Shown here piece after piece: positions 1-9,505 of a stretch of 64,000 nucleotides of DNA. Where the stretch lies: assembly GCF_005502745.1 (NCBI RefSeq), contig NZ_SCNL01000005.1:1-64000 (forward strand). The letters run 5' to 3'. Below the pieces are notes generated by a model that did not search any database, was not told where the DNA came from, and saw only the letters and a program-made list of their open reading frames with translations. The position numbers and the translations under genes were made by a program. The stretch is from Sphingomonas sp. 3P27F8 (GTDB taxonomy: Bacteria > Pseudomonadota > Alphaproteobacteria > Sphingomonadales > Sphingomonadaceae). How positions within the stretch are numbered: position 1 is the stretch's first letter; each line of letters begins with the position of its first letter.

Positions 1-162
1 CCCAAGGCCAGACCCCAGATGACCACCCGTCTGGCCCACCGCCGAAATCACCTCCAGCCGCAGCTCATCCGCCACCTGACGAAGATCAGACGCCGAAAGC
101 AAACGCAAATCCGACGGCTCACCTATCCTGTCCAGCAACGGCGTCTCAAATATTCCAGTCAT
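1..162 (-). CDS. dxs: 1-deoxy-D-xylulose-5-phosphate synthase, N-terminal 54 residues (cut by window edge)
   Basis: Reading leftwards from an ATG at 162, the frame stays open to base 1 and gives a typical DXS start: residues 8-9 LL, then DLR, ELR, and the [10 protein letters not shown] motif close to the thiamine-diphosphate domain entrance. DXS condenses pyruvate and glyceraldehyde 3-phosphate in the first step of the MEP isoprenoid pathway. It lies 70 bp downstream of mlaA on the same strand and next to the hopanoid genes that consume isoprenoid units. Only the first 54 codons are visible, so completeness cannot be judged. Confidence 0.85.
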   Translation of the reverse strand, partial: MTGIFETPLLDRIGEPSDLRLLSASDLRQVADELRLEVISAVGQTGGHLGSGLG

Positions 163-232
163 CCGGCTCCTGTCCCCTCCGATCAAAGCTAGGGTCCAAA
201 TTCGATCTGGACAACGGCGGGCGGCATCGATG

Positions 233-1150
233 TTATTTCGGCGATGTGGCAGGAATGTGGGCCGCCGGTTCGCCCGACGGATCATGCAAACCCGCGCCGC
301 CGGGATCCTCCATCGGATCGTCCAGTTCGGTCGGGGCGCTTTTCCGGTGCCGTATCTCGGCAATTTCTGCGGCACGATTCTGGAGCCAGACGGATCGTAG
401 CGTCGCATACGGATCCACCGCGCCGCTGAACAGCGCGCGCAGATCGGCATCGGATTCGGCGCGCAGGTCAAGCCCGGTGATCGCGCCGCTGGCCACCTGA
501 TAGCGCCAGTCGGTGAACGGTTTGCCGATCGCGACCGGCAACACCGCGCCATCGACCGGCCCTCCCAGCACATCGCGCAAGGTGGTCGGCCCGACGAATG
601 GGAGGAACAGATACGGGCCGGGCCCGACGCCGTATCGCGCCAGCGTGTTACCGAAGCTGTTGTCGCGATGCGGAATGTTGATGCCCTCCGTTCTGGCGAG
701 ATCCAGGATACCGCCTACGCCAAGGGTGGAATTGACGGTGAACCGCACGAGCGTGCGCCCGGCCTTGCCGAATTTGAGCTGCAACAGGTAATTGAGGAAA
801 ACGACAGGCTCGGTCAGATTGCTGAAAAAATTGCGTAATCCCGCACGCGCCGGCTTTGGCACGGCATGCTTGTACCCCATCGCAAGCGGCCGGTAGACCG
901 CCTTGTCGAACGACTGGTTCGACCGGAACATTTTGCGATTGAAGCCTTCGAGCGGATCGCCCTTGATGCGGCCGGGCGGCGCCGTCGGCCTCCCGCCCGG
1001 GGTCGCTGGGTCGGACAGCGGATCCGCCAGTTCGGGAGACGCTGGTACGGCGGATACCTGCGCTTCGACGGGCGCAATCGTCTCGATCTGCGGGTCAGGC
1101 CCCGGAACGGCGAGAAGCGCCATCGCCGGGAAAAGCGCCGGAAGGATCAA
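233..1150 (-). CDS. mlaA: MlaA (VacJ) family outer-membrane lipid asymmetry protein
   Basis: 305 residues. After a short hydrophobic N-terminus and a Pro-rich linker comes the MlaA core, from [11 protein letters not shown] (about residue 64) through [37 protein letters not shown]-like [16 protein letters not shown] to [15 protein letters not shown]. MlaA removes mislocalised phospholipids from the outer leaflet and passes them to MlaC. The start is a TTG whose TTGA overlaps the hpnM stop, indicating translational coupling. No lipobox cysteine follows the N-terminal hydrophobic stretch, so this copy may not be lipidated as the E. coli protein is. The C-terminal 45 residues are low-complexity. 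Pairing with hpnM suggests a role in hopanoid or phospholipid trafficking. Confidence 0.88.
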   Translation of the reverse strand: MILPALFPAMALLAVPGPDPQIETIAPVEAQVSAVPASPELADPLSDPATPGGRPTAPPGRIKGDPLEGFNRKMFRSNQSFDKAVYRPLAMGYKHAVPKPARAGLRNFFSNLTEPVVFLNYLLQLKFGKAGRTLVRFTVNSTLGVGGILDLARTEGINIPHRDNSFGNTLARYGVGPGPYLFLPFVGPTTLRDVLGGPVDGAVLPVAIGKPFTDWRYQVASGAITGLDLRAESDADLRALFSGAVDPYATLRSVWLQNRAAEIAEIRHRKSAPTELDDPMEDPGGAGLHDPSGEPAAHIPATSPK

Positions 1151-1740
1151 AAACTGCCCTTTGCCGCGAGTGCGTCCAGATGCGTGACCAATGCCCTGGC
1201 GCCGCCCTTGGCGAGAACGCTCGCGAAATCCGCGCGGCGCGTTGCGATCTGGCTGATCGCGTTACGGTAAAACACGTCGATGATCTTCCAGTCACCTCCG
1301 CTCGCACGAAGGCGATAGCTGATCGCAATCCCGGCCTTGCCCGGTGACGTAAGTGTCGTGCGCACCAGCTTGTCGCCCCCCCGAGCCTCGATCTGCGGGG
1401 CGATGGTGAAGGCCTCGCCGGACCAGTCGTCGAAATTGGCGGCATATTGCGCGATCGTCAGGCGTCGGAACGCGGCGACGAGCGCCTGTTGATCCGCTGG
1501 CGCAATCGTCGTCCAGCTCGGGCCGACGGCGAGCCGGGTCATCAACGGCAGGTCAAAGGCGCGATCGATCACCGGCGCGATCGTCGCCGCGCGACTCTTC
1601 GCATTGCCCTTCGCTTTCATGATCGCGATGAGCCCGTCATCGAGCGACTGTACGGTTGTACGCGCCGGATCGGCCTGCGCCATCGCCGGTGCCGGGATAG
1701 CCAGCGCGAGCAGCAGCGCCGGCGAAAGGGACATACGCAT
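1147..1740 (-). CDS. hpnM: HpnM / MlaC-type periplasmic lipid-binding protein
   Basis: 197 residues from the ATG at 1740. This start gives a clean signal peptide ([21 protein letters not shown]) that a longer reading from 1845 would bury. The mature part has the MlaC/Ttg2D fold signature: [44 protein letters not shown]. It probably carries a lipid across the periplasm with its partner MlaA, whose TTG start overlaps this stop codon by 4 bp. The location in a hopanoid cluster identifies it as HpnM rather than a housekeeping MlaC. A 143-bp divergent promoter region separates it from ispH. Confidence 0.85.
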   Translation of the reverse strand: MRMSLSPALLLALAIPAPAMAQADPARTTVQSLDDGLIAIMKAKGNAKSRAATIAPVIDRAFDLPLMTRLAVGPSWTTIAPADQQALVAAFRRLTIAQYAANFDDWSGEAFTIAPQIEARGGDKLVRTTLTSPGKAGIAISYRLRASGGDWKIIDVFYRNAISQIATRRADFASVLAKGGARALVTHLDALAAKGSF

Positions 1741-1883
1741 GTAAACACTCCCGATCGGTAAGACGCGATTACCCCGATCGGCAGCGACCCGTCCACCCCG
1801 CGTTTCCGCCTGCCACAATTGCGCCTTTTGTATTTGTGATCCCATGTCTATCTCAAGACACCTGCCCGGCGGGAGGGAATGGC

Positions 1884-2864
1884 ATGCACATCGAGATGAC
1901 CCCGACAGCCCGTCAACCGCTGAACATTCTGCTCGCGAATCCGCGTGGGTTTTGCGCCGGTGTCGTCCGCGCGATCGAGATCGTTGAGCGGGCGCTGCAG
2001 CTTTATGGGGCGCCGGTCTATGTTCGGCACGAGATCGTCCACAACCGGCACGTGGTGGATCGGCTGCGCGGCATGGGTGCCATCTTCGTCGAGGAACTCG
2101 ATGAGATTCCGGCTGGCGCGCCGACCATCTTCAGCGCACACGGTGTTCCGCGCTCGGTACAGGAGGCGGCGGTTGAGCAGGGACTGCCGGTGCTTGATGC
2201 CACGTGCCCGCTCGTCGCCAAGGTGCATGTGCAGGGCCGGCGGTATGCGAAGGCGGGGCGCACGCTGGTGCTGATCGGTCATGCCGGCCATGCGGAGGTG
2301 ATCGGCACGATGGGGCAGATCGATGCGCCGGTTCACCTCGTCTCGACCGTGGCGGACGTGGAATCGCTGCCGATCGCACCGGACGCGCCGATCGCCTATA
2401 TCACCCAGACCACGCTCAGCGTCGACGATACGCGCGGGGTTATTGTCGCGCTGAACGCGCGCTTCACCAATGTGCAGGGCCCGGACATCGCCGACATCTG
2501 CTATGCCACGCAAAACCGCCAGACCGCGGTTCGCGATCTCGCGCTCAACAGCGATCTGGTCATCGTGGTCGGCGCGCGGAACAGCTCGAATTCCAGCCGC
2601 CTGCGGGAGATCGGTGACGAGATGGGCGTGCCCAGCTATCTCATCGATGACGGTAGCGCCGTCGATCCGGCGTGGCTGGATGGCGTGGAGACGATCGGCG
2701 TCACAGCCGGAGCGTCGGCGCCTGACGAGTTGATCGAAAGCGTTATTGCCGCCATTGCTGCGATCCGCCCGGTATCGGTGCGGCAATTGGACGGCGCGGC
2801 CGAGAACGTCTCATTCGCGCTCCCGCCCCAATTGCGCCGCCGTGCCCGCGTGGCCGCTGAATAG
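1884..2864 (+). CDS. ispH: 4-hydroxy-3-methylbut-2-enyl diphosphate reductase
   Basis: 326 residues. The ATG at 1884 follows a GGGAGGGA ribosome-binding site at 1871-1878; an upstream in-frame start at 1836 lacks one. IspH makes IPP and DMAPP in the last step of the MEP pathway. The three [4Fe-4S] cysteines are present: C24 in PRGFCAGV, C108 in DATCPLV and C206 in [12 protein letters not shown]. The substrate-binding motifs [20 protein letters not shown] and NSSNSSRL are also present. It sits 9 bp upstream of hpnH in the same direction, so precursor supply and hopanoid tailoring are probably co-transcribed. Confidence 0.96.
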   Translation: MHIEMTPTARQPLNILLANPRGFCAGVVRAIEIVERALQLYGAPVYVRHEIVHNRHVVDRLRGMGAIFVEELDEIPAGAPTIFSAHGVPRSVQEAAVEQGLPVLDATCPLVAKVHVQGRRYAKAGRTLVLIGHAGHAEVIGTMGQIDAPVHLVSTVADVESLPIAPDAPIAYITQTTLSVDDTRGVIVALNARFTNVQGPDIADICYATQNRQTAVRDLALNSDLVIVVGARNSSNSSRLREIGDEMGVPSYLIDDGSAVDPAWLDGVETIGVTAGASAPDELIESVIAAIAAIRPVSVRQLDGAAENVSFALPPQLRRRARVAAE

Positions 2865-2873
2865 GATTACCCC

Positions 2874-4019
2874 ATGAGCCTGCCGCTTTCCCAGATCGCC
2901 CGCATCGGCGCCTACACGCTAAAGCAGCATATCAGGGGCGGCAAATATCCGCTCGTGCTGATGCTGGAGCCGTTGCTGCGTTGCAACCTGGCCTGTCCGG
3001 GATGCGGCAAGATCGATTATCCCGATCCGATCCTCAATCAGCGCATGAGCTATGAGCAGTGCATGGACGCGATCGATGAATGCGGGGCGCCCGCCGTCTC
3101 GATCGCCGGCGGCGAGCCGCTGCTGCACAAGGATATGGCGCGGATCGTGAAGGGCTATATCGCCCGGAAGAAGTTCGTGATCCTCTGCACGAACGCGCTG
3201 CTGCTGAAAAAGAGGATCGACGAATACGAACCGTCGCCCTTCTTCACCTGGTCGATCCATCTCGATGGCGACCGGCAGATGCACGACCACGCCGTCGACC
3301 AGACCGGAACCTACGACATCGCGATCGACGCGATCAAGCTCGCCAAGGCGAAGGGCTTCCGGGTCCAGGTCAATTGCACCGTATTCGACGGGGCCGATCC
3401 CGCGCGGCTGGCCGCCTATTTCGACGAGATGGAGGCGTTGGGCGTCGAGATCACCATCTCGCCGGGCTATGCCTATGAGCGCGCCGCCGATCAGGAGCAT
3501 TTCCTCAATCGCGAGCGGACGAAGCAATTCTTCCGCGATGTGTTCACGCGCGGCAATGGCGGCAAGGACTGGACCTTCACCAATTCGCCGCTGTTTCTCG
3601 ATTTCCTGGCCGGCAACCAGACCTACGAGTGCACGCCGTGGTCGATGCCGCTGCGCACGATCTTCGGCTGGCAGAAGCCATGCTACCTGCTTGGCGAAGG
3701 TTATGTCGCCACCTTCAGGGAATTGATGGAGGGCACCGACTGGGAGCAATATGGCGTCGGCAAGTACGAGAAATGCTCCAACTGCATGACGCATTGCGGG
3801 TTCGAGGGCACCGCCGCGACCGATGCGATCCGCCATCCGCTCAAGATGTTCGGCATCGGGCGAAAGGGGGTGCGGACGGAAGGGCCGATGGCGCCCGACG
3901 TGGACCTGTCACACGCCCGTCCTTCCGTTGATGTTCACTCCTCGCACGTCGAACGCGAACTCGCGCGGATCAAGGAGATGGACCCGGAGGGCTTCAGGCG
4001 GGTTCAAAAGGTCGCCTGA
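2874..4019 (+). CDS. hpnH: HpnH, radical SAM adenosylhopane synthase
   Basis: 381 residues. The radical SAM cluster motif LRCNLACPGCG gives C37, C41 and C44. It is followed by SIAGGEPLLH and a C-terminal SPASM-like cysteine region (ECTPW, KPCYLLGEGY, KCSNCMTHCGF). HpnH joins the 5'-deoxyadenosyl radical of SAM to diploptene and gives adenosylhopane, the first step to C35 hopanoids. It lies 9 bp after ispH and converges on hpnG, whose product acts on adenosylhopane. Confidence 0.95.
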   Translation: MSLPLSQIARIGAYTLKQHIRGGKYPLVLMLEPLLRCNLACPGCGKIDYPDPILNQRMSYEQCMDAIDECGAPAVSIAGGEPLLHKDMARIVKGYIARKKFVILCTNALLLKKRIDEYEPSPFFTWSIHLDGDRQMHDHAVDQTGTYDIAIDAIKLAKAKGFRVQVNCTVFDGADPARLAAYFDEMEALGVEITISPGYAYERAADQEHFLNRERTKQFFRDVFTRGNGGKDWTFTNSPLFLDFLAGNQTYECTPWSMPLRTIFGWQKPCYLLGEGYVATFRELMEGTDWEQYGVGKYEKCSNCMTHCGFEGTAATDAIRHPLKMFGIGRKGVRTEGPMAPDVDLSHARPSVDVHSSHVERELARIKEMDPEGFRRVQKVA

Positions 4020-4049
4020 CGCTCCCACGCCGGTTCATGCGAGGGAGCG
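4020..4049. terminator. Inverted repeat between convergent hpnH and hpnG
   Basis: CGCTCCC at 4020-4026 pairs with GGGAGCG at 4043-4049, a perfect 7-bp stem with a 16-nt loop, filling the 33-bp gap between the two convergent stop codons. There is no T-run on either side. A bidirectional terminator role is inferred from position only. Confidence 0.4.
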
Positions 4050-4052
4050 GCT

Positions 4053-4673
4053 TCATATCAGCGCCCGCGCCGCTTCCGAAAACGCCCGCCTGAGGCTGGC
4101 GAACGCTTCGGCCGCCTGCCTTCCCGTGCGGACCAGCGCTGGCAACTGTCGCGGATCGCGCGCCAGAGACGAGAGCACCGCGCCGAGCGCCATGCCGCCA
4201 TCTGGCCGCATCCCCACCAGCGCCGCTGGCGGAAGATCGTCCATCGCACGGTCCGAGATCACGCGAAGCACGGCGAAGGGTTGGCCGCGCCGTCGCGCAA
4301 CCCGCCCGGCAATGTGACTCTCCATATCCACCGCGATCGCCTGGCTGCGTCGATACAGGTCAGCCTTGTGTATCGCCGTTGCGGCAACCGCCTCCTGCCC
4401 CACCACCGCACCATGGTGAGCGGATGGCAGGACACGACGTAAACGCCCGACGATCGCCGGATCGCCATCGACCACCACATCGCCCGGCATCAGCACGGGC
4501 GACAGCGCGCCCGCGATGCCACATGACAGGACGATGCCCGGAAACCTCTCCGTGGCCGCCTCCAGCTCCGCCTCCAATCGCGTGGCATCGCCGCCGCCGA
4601 TTACTGCGACGACGCCCGCACGCTCGAAGATCCGCGCCTCGCGCTTCAGCCCGCAGGCGACGATCAGCGTCAC
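4053..4673 (-). CDS. hpnG: HpnG, adenosylhopane nucleosidase/phosphorylase
   Basis: 206 residues from a GTG at 4673 that overlaps the shc stop as GTGA; the longer open frame to 4820 lies inside shc and has no support. The fold is purine-nucleoside-phosphorylase-like: SCGIAGALSP, GDVVVDG, and the base/ribose-binding motif AVDMESHIAG, then VLRVISDRA. HpnG removes adenine from adenosylhopane to give ribosylhopane (or its phosphate). It is the last gene of the leftward hpnA-G operon. Confidence 0.92.
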   Translation of the reverse strand: MTLIVACGLKREARIFERAGVVAVIGGGDATRLEAELEAATERFPGIVLSCGIAGALSPVLMPGDVVVDGDPAIVGRLRRVLPSAHHGAVVGQEAVAATAIHKADLYRRSQAIAVDMESHIAGRVARRRGQPFAVLRVISDRAMDDLPPAALVGMRPDGGMALGAVLSSLARDPRQLPALVRTGRQAAEAFASLRRAFSEAARALI

Positions 4674-6604
4674 ATCCCGACCGAAACGCGTTTCGTGTTC
4701 GAGCGCTTGAGGTTGCGATAGCGCGCCAACGCCCACAGCGGGAAATATTTCGGATAACCGTGATAGCGCAGGTAAAAGACCCGCGGGAAGCCGCCGCCGG
4801 TATAGTGTTCCTGCCCCCACAAGCCGTCCGCTTCCTGATGCGCTGCCAGCCAGCCCACGCCGCGCTTCACCGCGTCGCTATCCACCTTGCCCGCCGCCAT
4901 CAGCCCCAGCAGTGCCCAGGCCGTCTGCGACGCGGTCGATGGCGCCGGGGTGTGGCCGGTTCGGTCGAGCGCGTAGCTGTCGCAATCCTCGCCCCAGCCA
5001 CCGTCCGGGTTCTGGATTGCCTCCAGCCAGGTGATCGCGCGCGCGACCATCGGCTCTTCCGGCCCCAGCCCGGCGGCGTTCAGCGCACACAGCACAGACC
5101 AGGTGCCGTAGATATAGTTCACGCCCCACCGGCCGAACCAGCTGCCATCCGGCTCCTGTTCGCGGCGCAGATAATCGATAGCCGCCGCCAGACGCGGGCT
5201 GTTCTCAGGGCCCTCGCCCAGTTGTGCCAGCATCGATACGCACCGCGCAGATACGTCTGCAGTGGGTGGATCGAGAAGCGCGCCATGATCGGCGAAGGGC
5301 AGATTGTTGAGATATTCATGGCTGTTATCGGCGTCGAACGCCCCCCAGCCACCGTTTCGTGATTGCAGCCCGACTGTCCATTCGACCCCGCGATCGACCG
5401 GGGTGCGGTCCGCAATCGCCGCCCGGTCCATTGCCATCACCACGACGGCCGTGTCGTCCAGATCGGGGTAATGATCGTTGTTATACTGAAACGCCCAGCC
5501 GCCCGGGCGGACCCCGGGTCGCTCCTCCGCCCAGTCTCCCTTCACATCGAGAACCTGGCGTGGTTTCAGCCAGTCCAGCGCGGCTTCCGCACGCGCCACA
5601 TTGGCCTCCCCGCCCGCTTCCAGCATCGCATGCGCGGCAAGCGCCGTATCCCACACCGGCGAGACGCAGGGCTGGCAATAGGCCTCGTCATCGCTGACCA
5701 CCAGCAGCCGCTCGACAGATTCCCGGGCGATCGCGCGGGCCGGATGATCCGGCGCATAGCCCATCAGATCGAACATCATCACGCTGTTCGCCATCGCCGG
5801 ATAGATCGCGCCCAGCCCGTCTTCGCCGTTCAGCCGCTCGGTCACCCAGCCCACGCAGGCGTCCAGCGCGCGCTGGCGGAGCTTCCTGGGCCACAGCCCG
5901 TCTCCCGCCTTCAGCACGCGATCGAGCATATTGAACCCGATGGTCCACAACCATTTGGGATCGGCCGCCTTTGTGCCCGCGCGGACAGGCTTGCCGGTGT
6001 AAAGCTCATCCACTTTCACCCCGGTCACATTGCGTGCCACGGGTTTGAGCGCGCAGAGCACGAGCAGCGGCACCACCACGGTGCGCGCCCAATAGCTCAT
6101 CTTCGACAGATGTATCGGAAACCAGCGCGGCAACAGGATCAGCTCCGGCGGCATGGTCGGCACGACAGACCACGGCCCGGCGTCGTAAAGCGCGAGCTGG
6201 ATGCGCGTGAAAACATTGCTCGCCGCCGCGCCGCCTGCCGCCAGTATCGCTTCACGCGCGCGCGCCATGTGCGGTTCGTCCACAGCGTCGCCGATCATCC
6301 TGAGCGCGTAATAAGCCTTTACGCTCGCGCTGATGTCGAACGATCCGGCATGGAACAGCCCCCAGCCGTGATGCTCGGCCGACTGGATGCGCCGGAGGTA
6401 GCGGCCGATCTTCGCCTCCAGCCCGGCATCGACCGGCTCGCCAAGATAGTGACGCAGCAGCACATATTCGGCCGGGATCGTTGCATCGGCCTCAAGTTCG
6501 AAAACCCAATGCCCGTCAGGCCGTTGCGCAGCCTGCAGCGCGGCGCTGGCGCGGTCGACCGATGCATCGATGGCGGCAAGCGGATCTTCGGTCACATCCG
6601 GCAT
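4670..6604 (-). CDS. shc: Squalene-hopene cyclase
   Basis: 644 residues, full length for the family (hpnF). The catalytic DxDD motif is D381-L-D383-D384, which protonates squalene to start the polycyclisation to hopene/hopanol. Several QW repeats are visible (QRPDGHWVFELE near residue 40, QSRNGGWGAFD, EPDGSWFGRWG, NPDGGWGED, EADGLWGQ). These aromatic residues line the cavity and stabilise this monotopic membrane enzyme. It starts 5 bp after the hpnE stop and overlaps hpnG by 4 bp. Confidence 0.97.
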   Translation of the reverse strand: MPDVTEDPLAAIDASVDRASAALQAAQRPDGHWVFELEADATIPAEYVLLRHYLGEPVDAGLEAKIGRYLRRIQSAEHHGWGLFHAGSFDISASVKAYYALRMIGDAVDEPHMARAREAILAAGGAAASNVFTRIQLALYDAGPWSVVPTMPPELILLPRWFPIHLSKMSYWARTVVVPLLVLCALKPVARNVTGVKVDELYTGKPVRAGTKAADPKWLWTIGFNMLDRVLKAGDGLWPRKLRQRALDACVGWVTERLNGEDGLGAIYPAMANSVMMFDLMGYAPDHPARAIARESVERLLVVSDDEAYCQPCVSPVWDTALAAHAMLEAGGEANVARAEAALDWLKPRQVLDVKGDWAEERPGVRPGGWAFQYNNDHYPDLDDTAVVVMAMDRAAIADRTPVDRGVEWTVGLQSRNGGWGAFDADNSHEYLNNLPFADHGALLDPPTADVSARCVSMLAQLGEGPENSPRLAAAIDYLRREQEPDGSWFGRWGVNYIYGTWSVLCALNAAGLGPEEPMVARAITWLEAIQNPDGGWGEDCDSYALDRTGHTPAPSTASQTAWALLGLMAAGKVDSDAVKRGVGWLAAHQEADGLWGQEHYTGGGFPRVFYLRYHGYPKYFPLWALARYRNLKRSNTKRVSVGM

Positions 6605-6609
6605 CGCTA

Positions 6610-7863
6610 TTACCTCTCCCCACCACTCACCAACGACGCGACCGTTTCACCCGATCGCAGCGCGCCCTCGATCGTTGCGGGCAGCCCGGTCTGCGTCCAG
6701 TCCCCCGCCAGGAAAAGATTGCGCCAGCGCGTTGTCGCGGGCGGGCGCTTCGCGTCCTGCGCGGGCGTGGCGGAGAAGGTAGCGCGCTTCTCCTTCACGA
6801 TCTGCCACGCGGGCAACGGCGCCCTGAACCCATAGCCCTGTTGAATATCGTTCCAGAACAGCCACGCCAGCTCCTCGCGATCGCGTTCAACAATCGTGTC
6901 GGCGTGACTGACCGTCACGGAAATGCGGTCGGGAAAGGCGAACAGCCATTCTGCTGTTCCACCCAGCATTCCAAGCATCGCTGGCGCGCCCGACGGAGGC
7001 CGAATCGCGAAATGCCCGTTGACGATGGCGTGAAAGACATCGGGCACCTCGATCTCCGGGAGTAGCGCGGCCGCTACCCATGGCGGCACTGCGAGGATCA
7101 CCACTTCATCTTCAGCCACCGCCTCCGGCCCCGCTCCCCAGTCCAGCGCGATCACGCGGTTGCCGTCCGTCACCGCCCCGCGCAAGCGTCTGCTCAGGGT
7201 TACCGGCGTATCGCGCGCAGCCAGCCATTCCAGGGCGGGATCGATAAAGGCGGCCCCCAATGTCGGCTTGGCGATACGCGGCAGCGTAGCCCTGCCCCCC
7301 CGAAGCATCGATTCGCGCAGAACCCGGGCGGTGAGCCGCGCGGAGCCTTCTGCTGGCGGGGTGTTGAGCACGGCAAGTAGCACGGGCGCAATCAGCTTGG
7401 CCCAGACAGGGCCGGCGGCCTCGATCCGCTCGTCTACGGTATCCGAAGCCCCACCGGTCAGGAGGCGAGCGAGCCGAAAATACTCACTCACCCGCGATCC
7501 CGGCACGCGCCGGTTCTTCGCGAACACCCACCACGGGATCCGCCCGTCGTTCATTCTAATGGTCCAGCGCTGGCCATCGCTCAGATTGACGAAGGCAAAA
7601 TCGGCACGATCCGGCCCGGCAAAGGGGGTAGTCGCGCCCACCGTCTCGCGAAAGCGCGCAACCGCATCGTTGCCGGCGAGGACGAGATGATTGCCGTTGT
7701 CGATCACCGTCCCCAGCTGCGGATCGTGATAAGATCGACAGCGGCCGCCAGCGTGGGGCGCCGCGTCGTGGACCCGCACGGCAAACCCTGCCTCGACGAG
7801 CCGGACCGCCGCCGACAGCCCGGCCAGCCCGGCACCGACAACCGTCGCTCGCGCGAACTTCAA
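6610..7863 (-). CDS. hpnE: HpnE, FAD-dependent hydroxysqualene reductase (squalene formation)
   Basis: 417 residues from a TTG at 7863, where TTGA overlaps the hpnD stop. The N-terminus has the FAD-binding ATVVGAGLAGLSAAVRL motif, then GGRCRSY. The C-terminus has LFLAGDWTQTGLPATIEGALRSG, typical of amine-oxidase/desaturase flavoproteins. In the HpnCDE route this enzyme reduces hydroxysqualene to squalene. An alternative ATG at 7893 would add 10 residues before the Rossmann strand and is less likely. Confidence 0.93.
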   Translation of the reverse strand: MKFARATVVGAGLAGLSAAVRLVEAGFAVRVHDAAPHAGGRCRSYHDPQLGTVIDNGNHLVLAGNDAVARFRETVGATTPFAGPDRADFAFVNLSDGQRWTIRMNDGRIPWWVFAKNRRVPGSRVSEYFRLARLLTGGASDTVDERIEAAGPVWAKLIAPVLLAVLNTPPAEGSARLTARVLRESMLRGGRATLPRIAKPTLGAAFIDPALEWLAARDTPVTLSRRLRGAVTDGNRVIALDWGAGPEAVAEDEVVILAVPPWVAAALLPEIEVPDVFHAIVNGHFAIRPPSGAPAMLGMLGGTAEWLFAFPDRISVTVSHADTIVERDREELAWLFWNDIQQGYGFRAPLPAWQIVKEKRATFSATPAQDAKRPPATTRWRNLFLAGDWTQTGLPATIEGALRSGETVASLVSGGER

Positions 7864-8684
7864 CGCATCACCAGAAGTCGGGCCAGCGACCACAGCAACG
7901 CGGGCTTGCTCACCCGCACCGGCACGCGCGGCGGCGCCCAGCCCCGCGCCTCCATCTGTGCAAGCAGTTTGGAATAGGCGGCTTCCATCAACCTTGGCGC
8001 AATCAGCAGACCAGCGGGACGGGCAGCCAAGATCGCATCGGCGGCGCGATAATGATCGTGAGCGCGCGCCGCGAGCGGCCGCGCCGCTTCGTCCAACCGC
8101 GGATCGCTCGTCACCTCGGCGGGCGTGGTAAGGGGAATGCCCGCGCCGGTCAGCGCTTCGGCCGGGAGATACACACGCCCGATCGCCGCATCCTCATCCA
8201 CGTCGCGCAGAATATTGGTGAACTGAAGCGCGCGCCCGAGATGATGTGCCAGCTCAAGCCCCTCGTTTTCCGGCATGCCGAACACGCGGACGGATAGCCG
8301 TCCAACCGCAGAGGCCACTCGATCGCAATAAAGCTCCAGCTCGGCCATGCCAGGCCATCGGATATCGCGGGCGACATCCATTGCCATACCGTCGATCACT
8401 GCTTCGAAATCGGCGCGATCCAGGCCGAAACGTTGCACTGCTTCCGCCACGATCGCAGCCCGCCCGGGGTCGCCATCCGCATAAAGCGCGTCGAGATCGA
8501 GGCGCCAGGCATCCAGCGCAGCCGCACGCTCTGCTCGCTCGCCGTGCTGGTCGTCAGCGATATCGTCAACCGCGCGGCAGAATGCGTAAATGGCATACAT
8601 CGCCTCACGCTCTGCCTTCGGCAGCACACGCATTCCCGCGTAAAAAGAGCTGCGCGATGCGCTGGTGAGTTGCACCTCGTTCAC
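7860..8684 (-). CDS. hpnD: HpnD, presqualene diphosphate synthase
   Basis: 274 residues from a GTG at 8684 that overlaps the hpnC stop (GTGA). It belongs to the trans-isoprenyl diphosphate synthase (squalene/phytoene synthase) family: first Asp-rich motif AVDDIADD, second LRDVDEDAAIGRVYLP. In the three-enzyme pathway HpnD couples two farnesyl diphosphates to presqualene diphosphate. It is a paralogue of the adjacent hpnC. Assignment of C versus D follows operon order and motif type. Confidence 0.92.
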   Translation of the reverse strand: MNEVQLTSASRSSFYAGMRVLPKAEREAMYAIYAFCRAVDDIADDQHGERAERAAALDAWRLDLDALYADGDPGRAAIVAEAVQRFGLDRADFEAVIDGMAMDVARDIRWPGMAELELYCDRVASAVGRLSVRVFGMPENEGLELAHHLGRALQFTNILRDVDEDAAIGRVYLPAEALTGAGIPLTTPAEVTSDPRLDEAARPLAARAHDHYRAADAILAARPAGLLIAPRLMEAAYSKLLAQMEARGWAPPRVPVRVSKPALLWSLARLLVMR

Positions 8685-9505
8685 GAAGCGCGCCTCAACA
8701 GACTCGGGATTGCGGCACCCAGCGCCAGCCACGCCGCCTCGAACTTGCCGTGGTGGACGCGCTCGCTCAACGGATCGCGGCTTTCGAGCCGATCGCAAAG
8801 GCTCTCCGCCAGCCGGTGGATCACGGATACCTCTGCCGCCAGCCGCCTGTCCCGGATCGCGGCCGAAAAGCCCTTCGAGCGCGCCAGCAATTCCCGGGTT
8901 CGCGCAACGAGCGCGGTGATGATCGCGCGCAACGCCGTGGTCGCCCTGTCACACAAAAGATCGTCCGGCTCCACCCCCGTATCAAGCGGGATGTAGACCC
9001 GGCCCAAACCGCGATAGTCCTTGGCACAATCCTGCAGGTGGTTGATTATCTGCAACGCCGCGCACAGCGCATCACTCGCGGGCCACAGATCGCGACTTTC
9101 GCCATGCACGTCGAGCACGTATCTCCCAACCGGCATCGCCGAAAGCCGGCAATAGCCGATGAGATCATCCCAGTCGCGGCAGCGCGTCTTGGTGACGTCG
9201 CTGAAGAAAGCATCGAGCAGTTCATGCGCGTGTATGGGATCGATCCGGCGCGCAGCCATCACCTCGCGCAGCGCCATCGCCTCGACCGCGCCCTCACCGG
9301 AGAGCCCATCGCGCAGGGCTGCGAGCAGCGCCAGCTTTGCCTGCGGGCCGAGCGCCGGATTATCGGCGATATCGTCGGCGGCGCGCGCGAACCGGTAAAA
9401 GGCCATTACCGGAACGCGAGCCTCGGGCCGGAGCAGAAAACTCGCTACCGGAAAGTTCTCGTCGTCATGCCCCTTGCCAGAGGCGAGATCGGCCACCTTG
9501 GTCAT
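8681..9505 (-). CDS. hpnC: HpnC, hydroxysqualene synthase
   Basis: 274 residues from ATG 9505, coupled by an ATGA overlap to the hpnB stop. The start reads MTKVADLASGKGHDDENFP, with HDDENFP typical of HpnC. Asp-rich motifs are ARAADDIADN and LQDCAKDYRGLGRVYIP. It converts presqualene diphosphate to hydroxysqualene. It is an unequal paralogue of hpnD, and the second Asp motif (DCAKD) differs from DVDED in hpnD, which fits the different reaction. Confidence 0.92.
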   Translation of the reverse strand: MTKVADLASGKGHDDENFPVASFLLRPEARVPVMAFYRFARAADDIADNPALGPQAKLALLAALRDGLSGEGAVEAMALREVMAARRIDPIHAHELLDAFFSDVTKTRCRDWDDLIGYCRLSAMPVGRYVLDVHGESRDLWPASDALCAALQIINHLQDCAKDYRGLGRVYIPLDTGVEPDDLLCDRATTALRAIITALVARTRELLARSKGFSAAIRDRRLAAEVSVIHRLAESLCDRLESRDPLSERVHHGKFEAAWLALGAAIPSLLRRAS

